The notes under the pieces: generated by a model
What the model was told of the DNA's origin: nothing
What the model saw: only the letters and a program-made list of their open reading frames with translations
The model's database searches: none
Part shown: in pieces, positions 51,386-58,762 of the stretch
How the letters are laid out: every line of letters begins with the position of its first letter
Position numbering within the stretch: the stretch's first letter is position 1
Program-made: the position numbers and the translations under genes
From: CAVPDE01 sp963702565
GTDB lineage: Bacteria; Desulfobacterota; DSM-4660; Desulfatiglandales; HGW-15
DNA length: 64,000 nucleotides
Assembly: GCA_963702565.1 (NCBI GenBank)
Contig: CAVPDE010000016.1
Coordinates: 248,001-312,000 of the forward strand
Reading direction: 5' to 3'

Positions 51386-52528
51386 ATGGCTGCACCTTTA
51401 CATGACAAGAAAGCGGATCTCGCCGGGCCAGGCATTGGAAATTATGACGAACTCGAGAAAATCCTGCCGCAGGATTACTCCTCCTTTCTCACCCCCAAAG
51501 AAACTCAGAAAGCCGTCTTCGCCGCCAAGAACTACATCGAGGAGAAGCTCTGCAAAGAACTCAATCTGATGATGGTCACGGTTCCTCTCATTGTGGACGT
51601 GGAAACCGGCGTCAATGACATGCTGGACCGCGACGGCTCGCGGACTCCGATCCAGTTCCACATTTCCAATGACCACGACAAGCATCCGGTTGACGCCCAG
51701 GTGGTTCAGGCAGCCACCAAATGGAAGAGAATGGCCCTGAAGCAATTCGGGATGACGGTCGGTGAAGGGCTCTGCACGGACATGCGGGCCGTGCGAAAAG
51801 ACTACTTCCTGGATCATGACCACAGCGCTTATGTAGATCAGTGGGATTGGGAAAAGGCCATCGACGCAGAACAGCGCAATCTGGACACCCTGAAGGACAC
51901 GGTCAGGAAGATCTGGAAAGTGATCAAGGGTGCGGAGAGCCACCTGCAGCAGCTTTTTCCAAAGCTCAAGTCCGACAAAACTCCCGACCTTCCTGACGAG
52001 ATCGCCTTTCTCCACGCCGAGGAGATCCTGGACATGTACCCGGACCTCCCACGCAAGCAGCGAGAGACCCTGGTCATTCAAAAATACCCGGCCCTCTTCA
52101 TTATCGGCATCGGATGGACCCTTCAGGACGGGTATCCCCACGAGATGCGCGCCGCGGACTACGATGACTGGGTGACGGAAACGGTTTCCGAGAAGGGCAA
52201 ACCCATGCACGGCCTCAACGGGGACATCCTGGTCTGGAATCCGGTGACCAGGCGGCGCCACGAGCTCATGTCGGGCGGCATCCGTGTGAACGCTGAAACC
52301 CTAAGAACACAGCTGGAGATGACCGGCCAGCTCGATTGGCTGAAGCTCCCCTACCACAAGGCGATCGTCAACAATGAAATCCCTCTCAGCATCGGAGGAG
52401 GCATCGGCCAGTCCCGCACCCTGATGCTTCTCCTCAAAAAGGCTCATCTCGGCGAAGTCAGTGTCACGGTATGGCCGAAGGTTCTCAAGGATATGTGCAG
52501 GAAGAAGAACATTCACGTGATCGAGTAA
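51386..52528 (+). CDS. asnA: Aspartate-ammonia ligase
   Basis: A 380-residue AsnA. The family marks are complete: FLTPKETQKAVFAAKNYIEE, VDVETGVNDMLDRDGSRTPI, VGEGLCTDMRAVRKDYFLDH then VDQWDWEKAI, and late IGGGIGQSRTLMLLLKKAH. AsnA makes asparagine from aspartate, ammonia and ATP with release of AMP, using a class-II aminoacyl-tRNA-synthetase-like fold. It is about 50 residues longer than the E. coli enzyme, mainly in a segment around residues 185-225 (SHLQQLFPKLKSDKTPDL). GAAGGAGC precedes the ATG. The dispersed repeat begins right after the stop. Confidence 0.92.
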   Translation: MAAPLHDKKADLAGPGIGNYDELEKILPQDYSSFLTPKETQKAVFAAKNYIEEKLCKELNLMMVTVPLIVDVETGVNDMLDRDGSRTPIQFHISNDHDKHPVDAQVVQAATKWKRMALKQFGMTVGEGLCTDMRAVRKDYFLDHDHSAYVDQWDWEKAIDAEQRNLDTLKDTVRKIWKVIKGAESHLQQLFPKLKSDKTPDLPDEIAFLHAEEILDMYPDLPRKQRETLVIQKYPALFIIGIGWTLQDGYPHEMRAADYDDWVTETVSEKGKPMHGLNGDILVWNPVTRRRHELMSGGIRVNAETLRTQLEMTGQLDWLKLPYHKAIVNNEIPLSIGGGIGQSRTLMLLLKKAHLGEVSVTVWPKVLKDMCRKKNIHVIE

Positions 52529-52620
52529 ATGAGGGACAAAGGCACAGAGGCACAAAGAGACCAAGAAGACAGCGGTTTTTCTGCTTTGTGCCTTTGTGCC
52601 TCTGTCACTTTGTGCCTGTA
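52529..52620. repeat. Dispersed GGCACAAAG-type inverted repeat, copy 3
   Basis: Left half GGGACAAAGGCACAGAGGCA, a centre ending GCGGTTTTTCTGC, and the right half TTTGTGCCTTTGTGCCTCTG. It is a shorter version of the copies at 6107-6260 and 13474-13640, again directly after a stop codon. Confidence 0.75.
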
Positions 52621-52635
52621 TTCAACGAGGTTCCC

Positions 52636-53448
52636 ATGCCCTACGTCAAGATCAATACCCTGGACATGTACTACGAAACGCACGGCGAAGGAGAAACTCT
52701 GATTCTTCTCCACCATGGTTTCGGCTGCACCAAGATGTGGAAGGACCTCTGGCCGGCTCTGGTGAAGGCCGGGTTCCGTGTGGTTTTGTACGACAGGAGA
52801 GGATACGGCCGGTCTGAAGGAGGCGCCGGCTACCTTGATTTTTATGTGAGCGACGAATTCCGGCCTGACAGCGTTCAGGGGCTGGCCGAGCTCAAGACCC
52901 ACCTTGAAATCGGGCCTTGCCACCTGGTGGGGCAGTGTGAAGGCGGTGTGGTTGCCGCCGAGTATGCCGCGAAGTTTCCTGATCAGATCAGAAGCCTGGT
53001 GACCTCGAGCACCCAGTGCTTCAGCGAAACTCCCATGACGGAACTGAACGCGATGAAGTTTACGAAGACCTTCTCAGAGCTGGATCCTGAGTTGAGAGAA
53101 AAGTTCCTGGACTGGCACGGAGACAGGAACGCGGAACCTCTCTTCAACCAGTTTCGCTTGTTCGGAGGGTCTTACGGAAAAGATTACTTTGACCTGAGGA
53201 ACGTCCTTCGCTCCGTGATGTGCCCCAGCCTCGTCATCTACCCGGACCGTAGCTTCATCTTTGACGTGGAACAGGGCGTGGCGTTCTACAGGCACCTTCT
53301 CTACGGGGAGCTCATGGTGCTGCCCAATTGCGGCCACAACACCTACGAGGAACGGCCGGCAGAATACCTCCAGGCCATACTCGATTTCCACTCCAGGCTG
53401 AGGTCCCCGTCCCCCCGGCGCAAAGCACGGGTCTCCTGCGCCGCCTAA
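52636..53448 (+). CDS. Alpha/beta hydrolase with Cys at the nucleophile position
   Basis: A 270-residue hydrolase: HHGFGCTKMWKDLWPALVKA (oxyanion loop HHGFG), VVLYDRRGYGRSEGG, nucleophile elbow HLVGQCEGGVVAAEYA and the His in LPNCGHNTYEERPAEYLQAI. The elbow has Cys (GQCEGG) where most members have Ser, as in dienelactone hydrolases. CPSLVIYPDRSFIF supplies the Asp of the triad. The C-terminal tail (RSPSPRRKARVSCAA) looks non-conserved. ATG 52636 after ACGAGG is preferred; the frame upstream runs through the repeat. Confidence 0.83.
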   Translation: MPYVKINTLDMYYETHGEGETLILLHHGFGCTKMWKDLWPALVKAGFRVVLYDRRGYGRSEGGAGYLDFYVSDEFRPDSVQGLAELKTHLEIGPCHLVGQCEGGVVAAEYAAKFPDQIRSLVTSSTQCFSETPMTELNAMKFTKTFSELDPELREKFLDWHGDRNAEPLFNQFRLFGGSYGKDYFDLRNVLRSVMCPSLVIYPDRSFIFDVEQGVAFYRHLLYGELMVLPNCGHNTYEERPAEYLQAILDFHSRLRSPSPRRKARVSCAA

Positions 53449-53457
53449 GAGTCTTAT

Positions 53458-53582
53458 CAGGTTGCTGAAAAACGCCCATCTACTGCGTTGCCCTCATCCC
53501 TCGTCGTTGCGACGTACTGGACTGTACGACTCACTCCTCGGGATTTCGGGCGCCTTGTATCTGGACGTTTTTGAGCAACCTG
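53458..53582. repeat. 125-bp inverted repeat with AGGTTGCT ends
   Basis: Ends CAGGTTGCT (53458-53466) and AGCAACCTG (53574-53582) are perfect complements, and the adjoining GAAAAACGCCCA / GACGTTTTTGAG continue the match imperfectly. The centre contains ACTGGACTGTACGACT with CATCCCTCGTCGTTGCGACG. The ends match the outer ends of 11159-11301. Confidence 0.75.
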
Positions 53583-53718
53583 CGAGCAGGGTCTTTTTCA
53601 GCATTCTGCTATTGAGTCAAGTCTGGGCGATAGTGTCCTTTATGAAATGAGGCCCACTCAGAGACCAGAAGCTGCAAAGGCTAAAAGAAAGGACACCATG
53701 GTCCGGATATGCTTCGAA

Positions 53719-54810
53719 TCAAGCCGATTGCCGCGCCGCGCTCGCCTTGAGAGCCGTCACAAGGTCCTTAAGGGTTTTGGGAGGTTCGGTGAAACCGGGT
53801 TTAGGTTCCATGACGATCGCCTCCTGCTCACACCCCGCAGCACACGTGGCGCACCCGAAGCAGCGGTCGAGGTCGACGACCGGCACGTTCTTGTCCCCCA
53901 TTTTCAATGCGCCTGAGGGGCAGCGATCCACGCAGATCTCACAGCCCGTGCACCGTTCCGGATCGAACTTCGGTTGGAAACCTGAATTGAAGACAAGGCC
54001 GGGCTTGGGTTGGTTGAGGACCAATTGGATCACCCCGCAATGCCATCGGTCGCAATTGCACAGGAAATCAATTTCTTCGGTGGTGTTCCGACTCATGTGG
54101 ACAAGGCCGGCTTCCTCGGCTTTGTCCAGGATCTTCATGGCTTCCACTTTGGACACTTTTCGTCCCCCCAGCCGCTCAGCGGCAAACTCGGCTCGTTCCC
54201 CAAACCACATGCATGTCTCGACGGGCATGCCATGGAGATCCTCTCCTCTGAGCTTTGCTTCGTGGCGACAGAAACAGGTGCCCACACAGACGGGATCATA
54301 CTTGTGGATGTAGGTCGCCACCTGGTCATAGGTATGCACGGCGTTCTTCACAAAGATCTTTCGATCCACGGAAATGACGCGGGTCATGGGAAAAGAAATC
54401 CGCTGCTCCCCCTTGACCGCATTGTAGGCCGTCTTGTAGGCATGGAGGAGTCCGGCAATCTTCTTCTCTCTACTAGCGGCCCGCCCTCCCATGAACTGAA
54501 ACTCGAATATGCCCGGCATAAAGGGTGCAGCCTGGTAATAGGTCTTTCCTTCCGAGCGGAAAGCGACGCACAATCCTTTGTTCGCCATCCCTTCGAGCAA
54601 TGCCGTCACTTCCGCTTCACCCCTTCCCTTCTCTTTTGCGATCTGGGCTGCGGTGACCGGGTTTCGGGGCAGGGCATTGTTGAGTTCAGCCTCTTCAGGG
54701 GTAAACAGTTCCTGAACCAGGGCGTAGAACTCAGGGATGTCCATCCCCGCATAGGATCCGCCCCTCTTTATCATCACATCAAGCATGTCTCTGTAAACCT
54801 GTGACGCCAT
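53719..54810 (-). CDS. 4Fe-4S binding protein with N-terminal winged helix (paralogue 2)
   Basis: A 363-residue protein related to 34710-35777: winged helix in residues 30-100 (NPVTAAQIAKEKGRGEAEVT, LLEGMANKGLCVAF), then a Cys-rich part (GTCFCRHEAKLRGEDLHGMP, VETCMWFG, FLCNCDRWHCGVI) and a C-terminal two-cluster ferredoxin: ERCTGCEICVDRCPSGALKM and DRCFGCATCAAGCEQEAIVM. It probably carries electrons or senses redox state; no partner is next to it. The ATG at 54810 is the natural start (GAAGAGGAGG, 6-15 bases upstream). Confidence 0.82.
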   Translation of the reverse strand: MASQVYRDMLDVMIKRGGSYAGMDIPEFYALVQELFTPEEAELNNALPRNPVTAAQIAKEKGRGEAEVTALLEGMANKGLCVAFRSEGKTYYQAAPFMPGIFEFQFMGGRAASREKKIAGLLHAYKTAYNAVKGEQRISFPMTRVISVDRKIFVKNAVHTYDQVATYIHKYDPVCVGTCFCRHEAKLRGEDLHGMPVETCMWFGERAEFAAERLGGRKVSKVEAMKILDKAEEAGLVHMSRNTTEEIDFLCNCDRWHCGVIQLVLNQPKPGLVFNSGFQPKFDPERCTGCEICVDRCPSGALKMGDKNVPVVDLDRCFGCATCAAGCEQEAIVMEPKPGFTEPPKTLKDLVTALKASAARQSA

Positions 54811-54974
54811 AGGTTGGGTACCTCCTCTTCACTTAACGATGTCGCAATCATACCAGTCCAGTAAAGAAAATGGAACTGGAGAAAAAGCGCTGGACTCGTC
54901 CGGGGAGAAACGTTATTCTACCTGTGCAGATTTTCTGAATTCTGTCTGCACGACAAGGGTTGTGGTTCTTGAGC

Positions 54975-55880
54975 ATGGTTGAGAAAACTCCAGCAGTCCT
55001 CTTCTTGGCCCTGTGGATGGGGTTGTCCATGGTCTCCGTGAGCGATGCAGGTCCTCTCGAAGAATTGCAGGGCGTCCTGCCTGAAAAAGTTCTGACCTGG
55101 TCAAAGGCTGAAGAAGATCAGTTCTATGACAGTCAAACGATTTTCGATTACATCGACGGAGCCGGCGAAGTTTACAGGGCCTACAATATGCAGCGTTGCC
55201 TGAGCCGGCGATACGTCCCCCCTGAGGGTCCCGCCATTATCCTTGATATCTTTGAGATGGCCTCTTCCTATGATGCTTTCGGAGTCTTCACCCACGACCC
55301 GGATGGAGAAGGACTTTCCGTGGGACAGGGGGCGGTCTATCGTTCCGGGTGGCTCGGCTTCTGGAAAGACCGCTTCTTCGTCTCCCTTTATGCGGATGAG
55401 GACACAGAAGCGGCCAAGCAAGCCCTGCGGGAGCTGGCCGGGAAAGTGGCCTCTCTGATCAAGAAAGAAGGACCGAAGCCTCAAATCCTTTCCAGGCTCC
55501 CGAAAAAAGGGCTCCAAGCGACGAGCGTCCGGTATTTTCACGACCATCCTGTGCTCAACCGGCACTACTTCATATCCACAGAGAATATCCTACGTCTGGG
55601 AGGCCGGACTGAAGCAGTTCTGGCAAGCTATCAGCTCAAAGAGGGAGCAGCCCAGATCCTCCTGGTCATTTATCCGGATGCAGAAAAGGCCAAGGAGGCC
55701 CATTCCAGTTTTCTGAGACACTATCTGCCCGATGCCGACCCGTCAGGGATGGCCAAGCTGGAAAACAAAAAGTGGTGCGGCGCCTCGGTCAGGGGTCCCT
55801 TTGTTGCTGTGGTGCTAGAGGCTGATTCACGGGACATGGCGGCAAGCCTCCTGGCAGGATTGATTGGAAAGGAGAAATGA
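54975..55880 (+). CDS. DUF6599-like exported protein
   Basis: A 301-residue protein with a signal peptide (TPAVLFLALWMGLSMVSVSD, cleavage near DAG). The core reads QTIFDYIDGAGEVYRAYNMQ and IFEMASSYDAFGVFTHDPDG, then a second half with HYFISTENILRLGGRTEAVL, features I associate with the DUF6599 family. Function is unknown. It is followed by the Tat-exported DUF362-like gene 31 bases on, an arrangement that suggests they work together. ATG 54975 is preferred over the TTG at 54960. Confidence 0.7.
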   Translation: MVEKTPAVLFLALWMGLSMVSVSDAGPLEELQGVLPEKVLTWSKAEEDQFYDSQTIFDYIDGAGEVYRAYNMQRCLSRRYVPPEGPAIILDIFEMASSYDAFGVFTHDPDGEGLSVGQGAVYRSGWLGFWKDRFFVSLYADEDTEAAKQALRELAGKVASLIKKEGPKPQILSRLPKKGLQATSVRYFHDHPVLNRHYFISTENILRLGGRTEAVLASYQLKEGAAQILLVIYPDAEKAKEAHSSFLRHYLPDADPSGMAKLENKKWCGASVRGPFVAVVLEADSRDMAASLLAGLIGKEK

Positions 55881-55911
55881 AGGGGCAAAAAACCAACCGG
55901 GAGTTACTACC

Positions 55912-56796
55912 ATGAAAACCAACATCACCAGACGAGATTTTCTTAGAATAGGCGCGGCGGCTGCCGTGGGTGGCCTCGTCGGACTTCCCCGGACAGGGTC
56001 GACCAAGACCGTCGGAAAAAGCCGCGTCATCCTGATACGCAACCAAGAGGTCATCGAAGGGTCGGGCAGCATACGCGCTGAAGTGATCGAGCAGATGCTG
56101 GATCAGGCGATGACGACCCTTTTCGGAACTCCGGACCCGGTTTCCGCATGGCAGCAAGTGGTAAAACCCGAAGAGGTGGTGGGCATTAAGAGCAACGTCT
56201 GGTACTACCTTCCGACGCCTCGCAGCCTTGAAGCCGCCATCCAGGGACGTCTCCTGCAGGCGGGCATCAAGAAGGAAAACATGTCCGTTGACGACAGGGG
56301 AGTTCTCTCGAACCCGGTGTTCCAGAGGGCCACCGCGCTCATCAACACGCGGCCTATGAGAACGCACTACTGGTCCGGCCTGGGCACTCTCATCAAGAAC
56401 TACGTCATGTTCACTCCAAGACCCTCGGACTACCACGACAATGCCTGTGAGCCCCTGGGAGCCCTCTGGCACTTCCCCCAGGTGAAAGGGAAGACGCGGC
56501 TGAACATCCTGGTCATGCTCACACCGCAGTTCCACGGCGTGGGCCCCCACAGCTTCAGCAAGGAATACGTCTGGAATTACTGCGGCCTCATCGTCAGCAC
56601 TGACCCGGTCGCGGCTGATGCGACAGGGGCAACCATCATTCAGAAGAAGAGAGACGCTTTTTTCGGAACTCCCAAGCCCATCAGCCCTCCCCTCCATCAC
56701 ATCCGGGCAGCGGACACCCGTTTCGGCCTGGGTAACAGCCGACCGGAAATGATCGAAGTCGTCAAGCTGGGATGGGATGAAGGCATCTTGATTTAG
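55912..56796 (+). CDS. Tat-exported DUF362-like protein
   Basis: A 294-residue protein with a twin-arginine signal (TNITRRDFLRIGAAAAVGGL). The mature part has VKPEEVVGIKSNVWYYLPTP, SVDDRGVLSNPVF, INTRPMRTHYWSGLGTLIKN and IVSTDPVAADATGATII, matching the layout of DUF362 domains (usually within Fe-S proteins), but no Cys motif is present. The Tat signal suggests that the protein is folded, possibly with a cofactor, before export. ATG 55912 has CGGGAG upstream; the frame runs 16 codons further. Confidence 0.78.
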   Translation: MKTNITRRDFLRIGAAAAVGGLVGLPRTGSTKTVGKSRVILIRNQEVIEGSGSIRAEVIEQMLDQAMTTLFGTPDPVSAWQQVVKPEEVVGIKSNVWYYLPTPRSLEAAIQGRLLQAGIKKENMSVDDRGVLSNPVFQRATALINTRPMRTHYWSGLGTLIKNYVMFTPRPSDYHDNACEPLGALWHFPQVKGKTRLNILVMLTPQFHGVGPHSFSKEYVWNYCGLIVSTDPVAADATGATIIQKKRDAFFGTPKPISPPLHHIRAADTRFGLGNSRPEMIEVVKLGWDEGILI

Positions 56797-56837
56797 GATT
56801 TTCGGCTTCGGTGGTTCTCGTATTAGCGGTGAAGTTC

Positions 56838-56981
56838 AAAATCCGAAATCCGAAGCACGAAACTCGAAACAATACCCAATGATCCAAATTCAAATGACCA
56901 AGAAGGAAACAAACCGTTTGTGCCATTGGAGCATTTGAATTTTGGATTTGTCTCGGATTTCGGATTTCGTGATTCGGATTT
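56838..56981. repeat. Nested inverted repeat of TCGGATTT type
   Basis: Outer arms AAATCCGAAATCCGAAGCAC (from 56838) and TCGGATTTCGTGATTCGGAT (to 56981 region) pair imperfectly. An inner pair ATCCAAATTCAAATG (56882-56896) and CATTTGAATTTTGGAT (56932-56947) pairs nearly perfectly. It lies between the DUF362-like gene and the sigma factor. Confidence 0.7.
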
Positions 56982-57067
56982 GCCTGGGGCAAAGCTCTAG
57001 GGCGCAATCAGCTGGAACTAATGGTTGCGTGTTTTGTCTAAGAGATAAAGGGGGAACGAAAAGGCCG

Positions 57068-57655
57068 GTGACCTCCTCAGGTGACGATGCGCTGCTCATC
57101 AAGGCTTTTCAAAAGGGCGACAAAAAGGCCTTTGACGAGCTCGTGATCAGGCACAAAGACCGGATATTCAACCTGTGCTACCGGTTCCTCGGGGACTACG
57201 AAGAAGCGAATGACTCTGCTCAGGAGGCCTTTGTAAAGGCGTACGGTTCTCTCAAGACTTTTAGGCTGGAATCCGCTTTTTCCACCTGGCTTTACAGGAT
57301 TGCAGTCAACACCTGCAAGAACAAACTCGGCTCTTCGGCTTACAAAGCAAAGCGAAAGACGGTCTCCCTCGACAACCCCGGCAGCCCATCGGATGAGCCT
57401 TCGCCTATGATGGAGATTCAAAACGGCGCGCCTTCCCCTCTCGCTCGAATGGAAGAGAAAGAGAAAATGACACTCGTTCAAAGGGCCTTTGACACTTTGC
57501 CGACGGAGTTCAAGATGGTCGTGACTCTTCGGGATGTGGAAGGCCTTTCCTATGAAGAGATTGCAGAGGTCACAGGCCTTAACCTGGGAACCGTCAAATC
57601 GAGGATTGCCCGGGCCAGGACAGACCTGAGAAACAGGCTCAGAGGTATCTTATGA
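57068..57655 (+). CDS. RNA polymerase sigma factor (ECF/sigma-70 type)
   Basis: A 195-residue ECF sigma factor: region 2 FQKGDKKAFDELVIRHKDRI, LCYRFLGDYEEANDSAQEAF and FRLESAFSTWLYRIAVNTCK; region 4 LPTEFKMVVTLRDVEGLSYE and VTGLNLGTVKSRIARARTDL. The frame runs 42 codons further up, partly through a repeat; GTG 57068 (V T S S G D D) gives a normal ECF N-terminus. The stop overlaps the anti-sigma start in ATGA. It probably controls its own operon including the VIT-vWA gene. Confidence 0.88.
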   Translation: MTSSGDDALLIKAFQKGDKKAFDELVIRHKDRIFNLCYRFLGDYEEANDSAQEAFVKAYGSLKTFRLESAFSTWLYRIAVNTCKNKLGSSAYKAKRKTVSLDNPGSPSDEPSPMMEIQNGAPSPLARMEEKEKMTLVQRAFDTLPTEFKMVVTLRDVEGLSYEEIAEVTGLNLGTVKSRIARARTDLRNRLRGIL

Positions 57656-58548
57656 CGGACTGCTCTGAAATCAGAAATCTCCTGTCGGAGTATTTGGATG
57701 ATGCTCTGGATGCAAAGGCAAAAGCCCTTGCGGATGAGCACCTTCGCACCTGTCCGGCCTGTCGGGAAGAACTCGATTCGCTGAAGACCCTTGTCAAAGG
57801 AATCGGCTCCCTCGAGTCCGTCAAGGCCCCGGCGGATTTCCTTGATCGGCTTCACAAGAGGATGGAACGGCCTTCAAAAATATCGCAAATGCGGGAATGG
57901 CTTTTCTACCCTCTTCGGGTGAAGATTCCTCTGCAGCTGGCAGGGGCGGCGGTCATAGCCCTTATCCTTTTCTCCATCCTTCCCCTTCAGCAGTTTTCCC
58001 TTAAATTGCATTCGAAGCCGGAACAGGAAAAGAAAGCTGAAGACACAGCCTATTATGCAGATGAAAGCAGAGGGGCCGGGCGAGCTGCAGCACCGGTCCA
58101 GAAAGCGGTGACCCCTGAGCCTGCAAAAGTGACACGGGAAGTGGCGCTGAATTTAAAAAGACAGGTGCGCACCAAAGCCGCAACCGCTGAACCCTCTGCA
58201 GCACAGGCCCCGGCATCGCCCGCCGTACAGGAAATGCAGAGACAGAAGCTGGCGGCAAGAGCACCCGCAAAGGAGGACAAGAAGGAAGAGGCTCTTGAAA
58301 AGGAATCTGAATCCGTCCTCTCCATCAACAAAGCCATAGAAGCCGCCAAGGGCAAAGCCCTTTCCGTCGAATATCACCGGCAGACCGGCCGGCCCGAGTT
58401 CGTCCACGCCGAGATACCGGCAGGACAGCTTCCCATCTTTTATGCCAAGCTCAGGGAACTGGGTGACCTCCAGGTTTCTCCGGAAACCGGCACTGAAAAG
58501 GATTCCGACACCGTTCAGATCAAGATCAGGATTGTCGGCCAGCAATAA
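57652..58548 (+). CDS. Anti-sigma factor with zinc finger and membrane helix
   Basis: A 298-residue protein. The N-terminus has the zinc anti-sigma motif HLRTCPACREELDSL preceded by CSEIRNLLSEYLDDAL. A membrane helix (LAGAAVIALILFSILPL) lies near residue 105, then an Ala/Glu/Lys-rich periplasmic linker (TAEPSAAQAPASPAVQEMQR) and a folded C-terminal part ending DTVQIKIRIVGQQ. It should hold the cognate sigma factor at the membrane. The Ala-rich linker may be a low-complexity tether. Directly downstream of sigma (ATGA overlap). Confidence 0.87.
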   Translation: MTDCSEIRNLLSEYLDDALDAKAKALADEHLRTCPACREELDSLKTLVKGIGSLESVKAPADFLDRLHKRMERPSKISQMREWLFYPLRVKIPLQLAGAAVIALILFSILPLQQFSLKLHSKPEQEKKAEDTAYYADESRGAGRAAAPVQKAVTPEPAKVTREVALNLKRQVRTKAATAEPSAAQAPASPAVQEMQRQKLAARAPAKEDKKEEALEKESESVLSINKAIEAAKGKALSVEYHRQTGRPEFVHAEIPAGQLPIFYAKLRELGDLQVSPETGTEKDSDTVQIKIRIVGQQ

Positions 58549-58626
58549 ACACCCTCACTCCTCCCTACCTTTGATGACCTCGTAAACGCCCATGCCCGTG
58601 GTCCAAGCCGCCCCTGCGCATGAAAC

Positions 58627-58680
58627 CGTAGGGGAGGGCTTCACGCCCGCCCGTGGGAGGGGGTAAACCCCTCCCCTACG
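58627..58680. repeat. GTAGGGGAGGG-type inverted repeat
   Basis: Arms CGTAGGGGAGG (58627-58637) and CCTCCCCTACG (58670-58680) are perfect complements, with GCCCGCCCGTGGG in the centre. It sits between the anti-sigma and VIT-vWA genes. Confidence 0.65.
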
Positions 58681-58762
58681 AGCGCAATTTTGCTGCCAGG
58701 GAACTTTTGCGCCTCCGCTTTGTCTAAGCAAGCAGGACAAAGAAAACAGGAGGACAAAGGCA

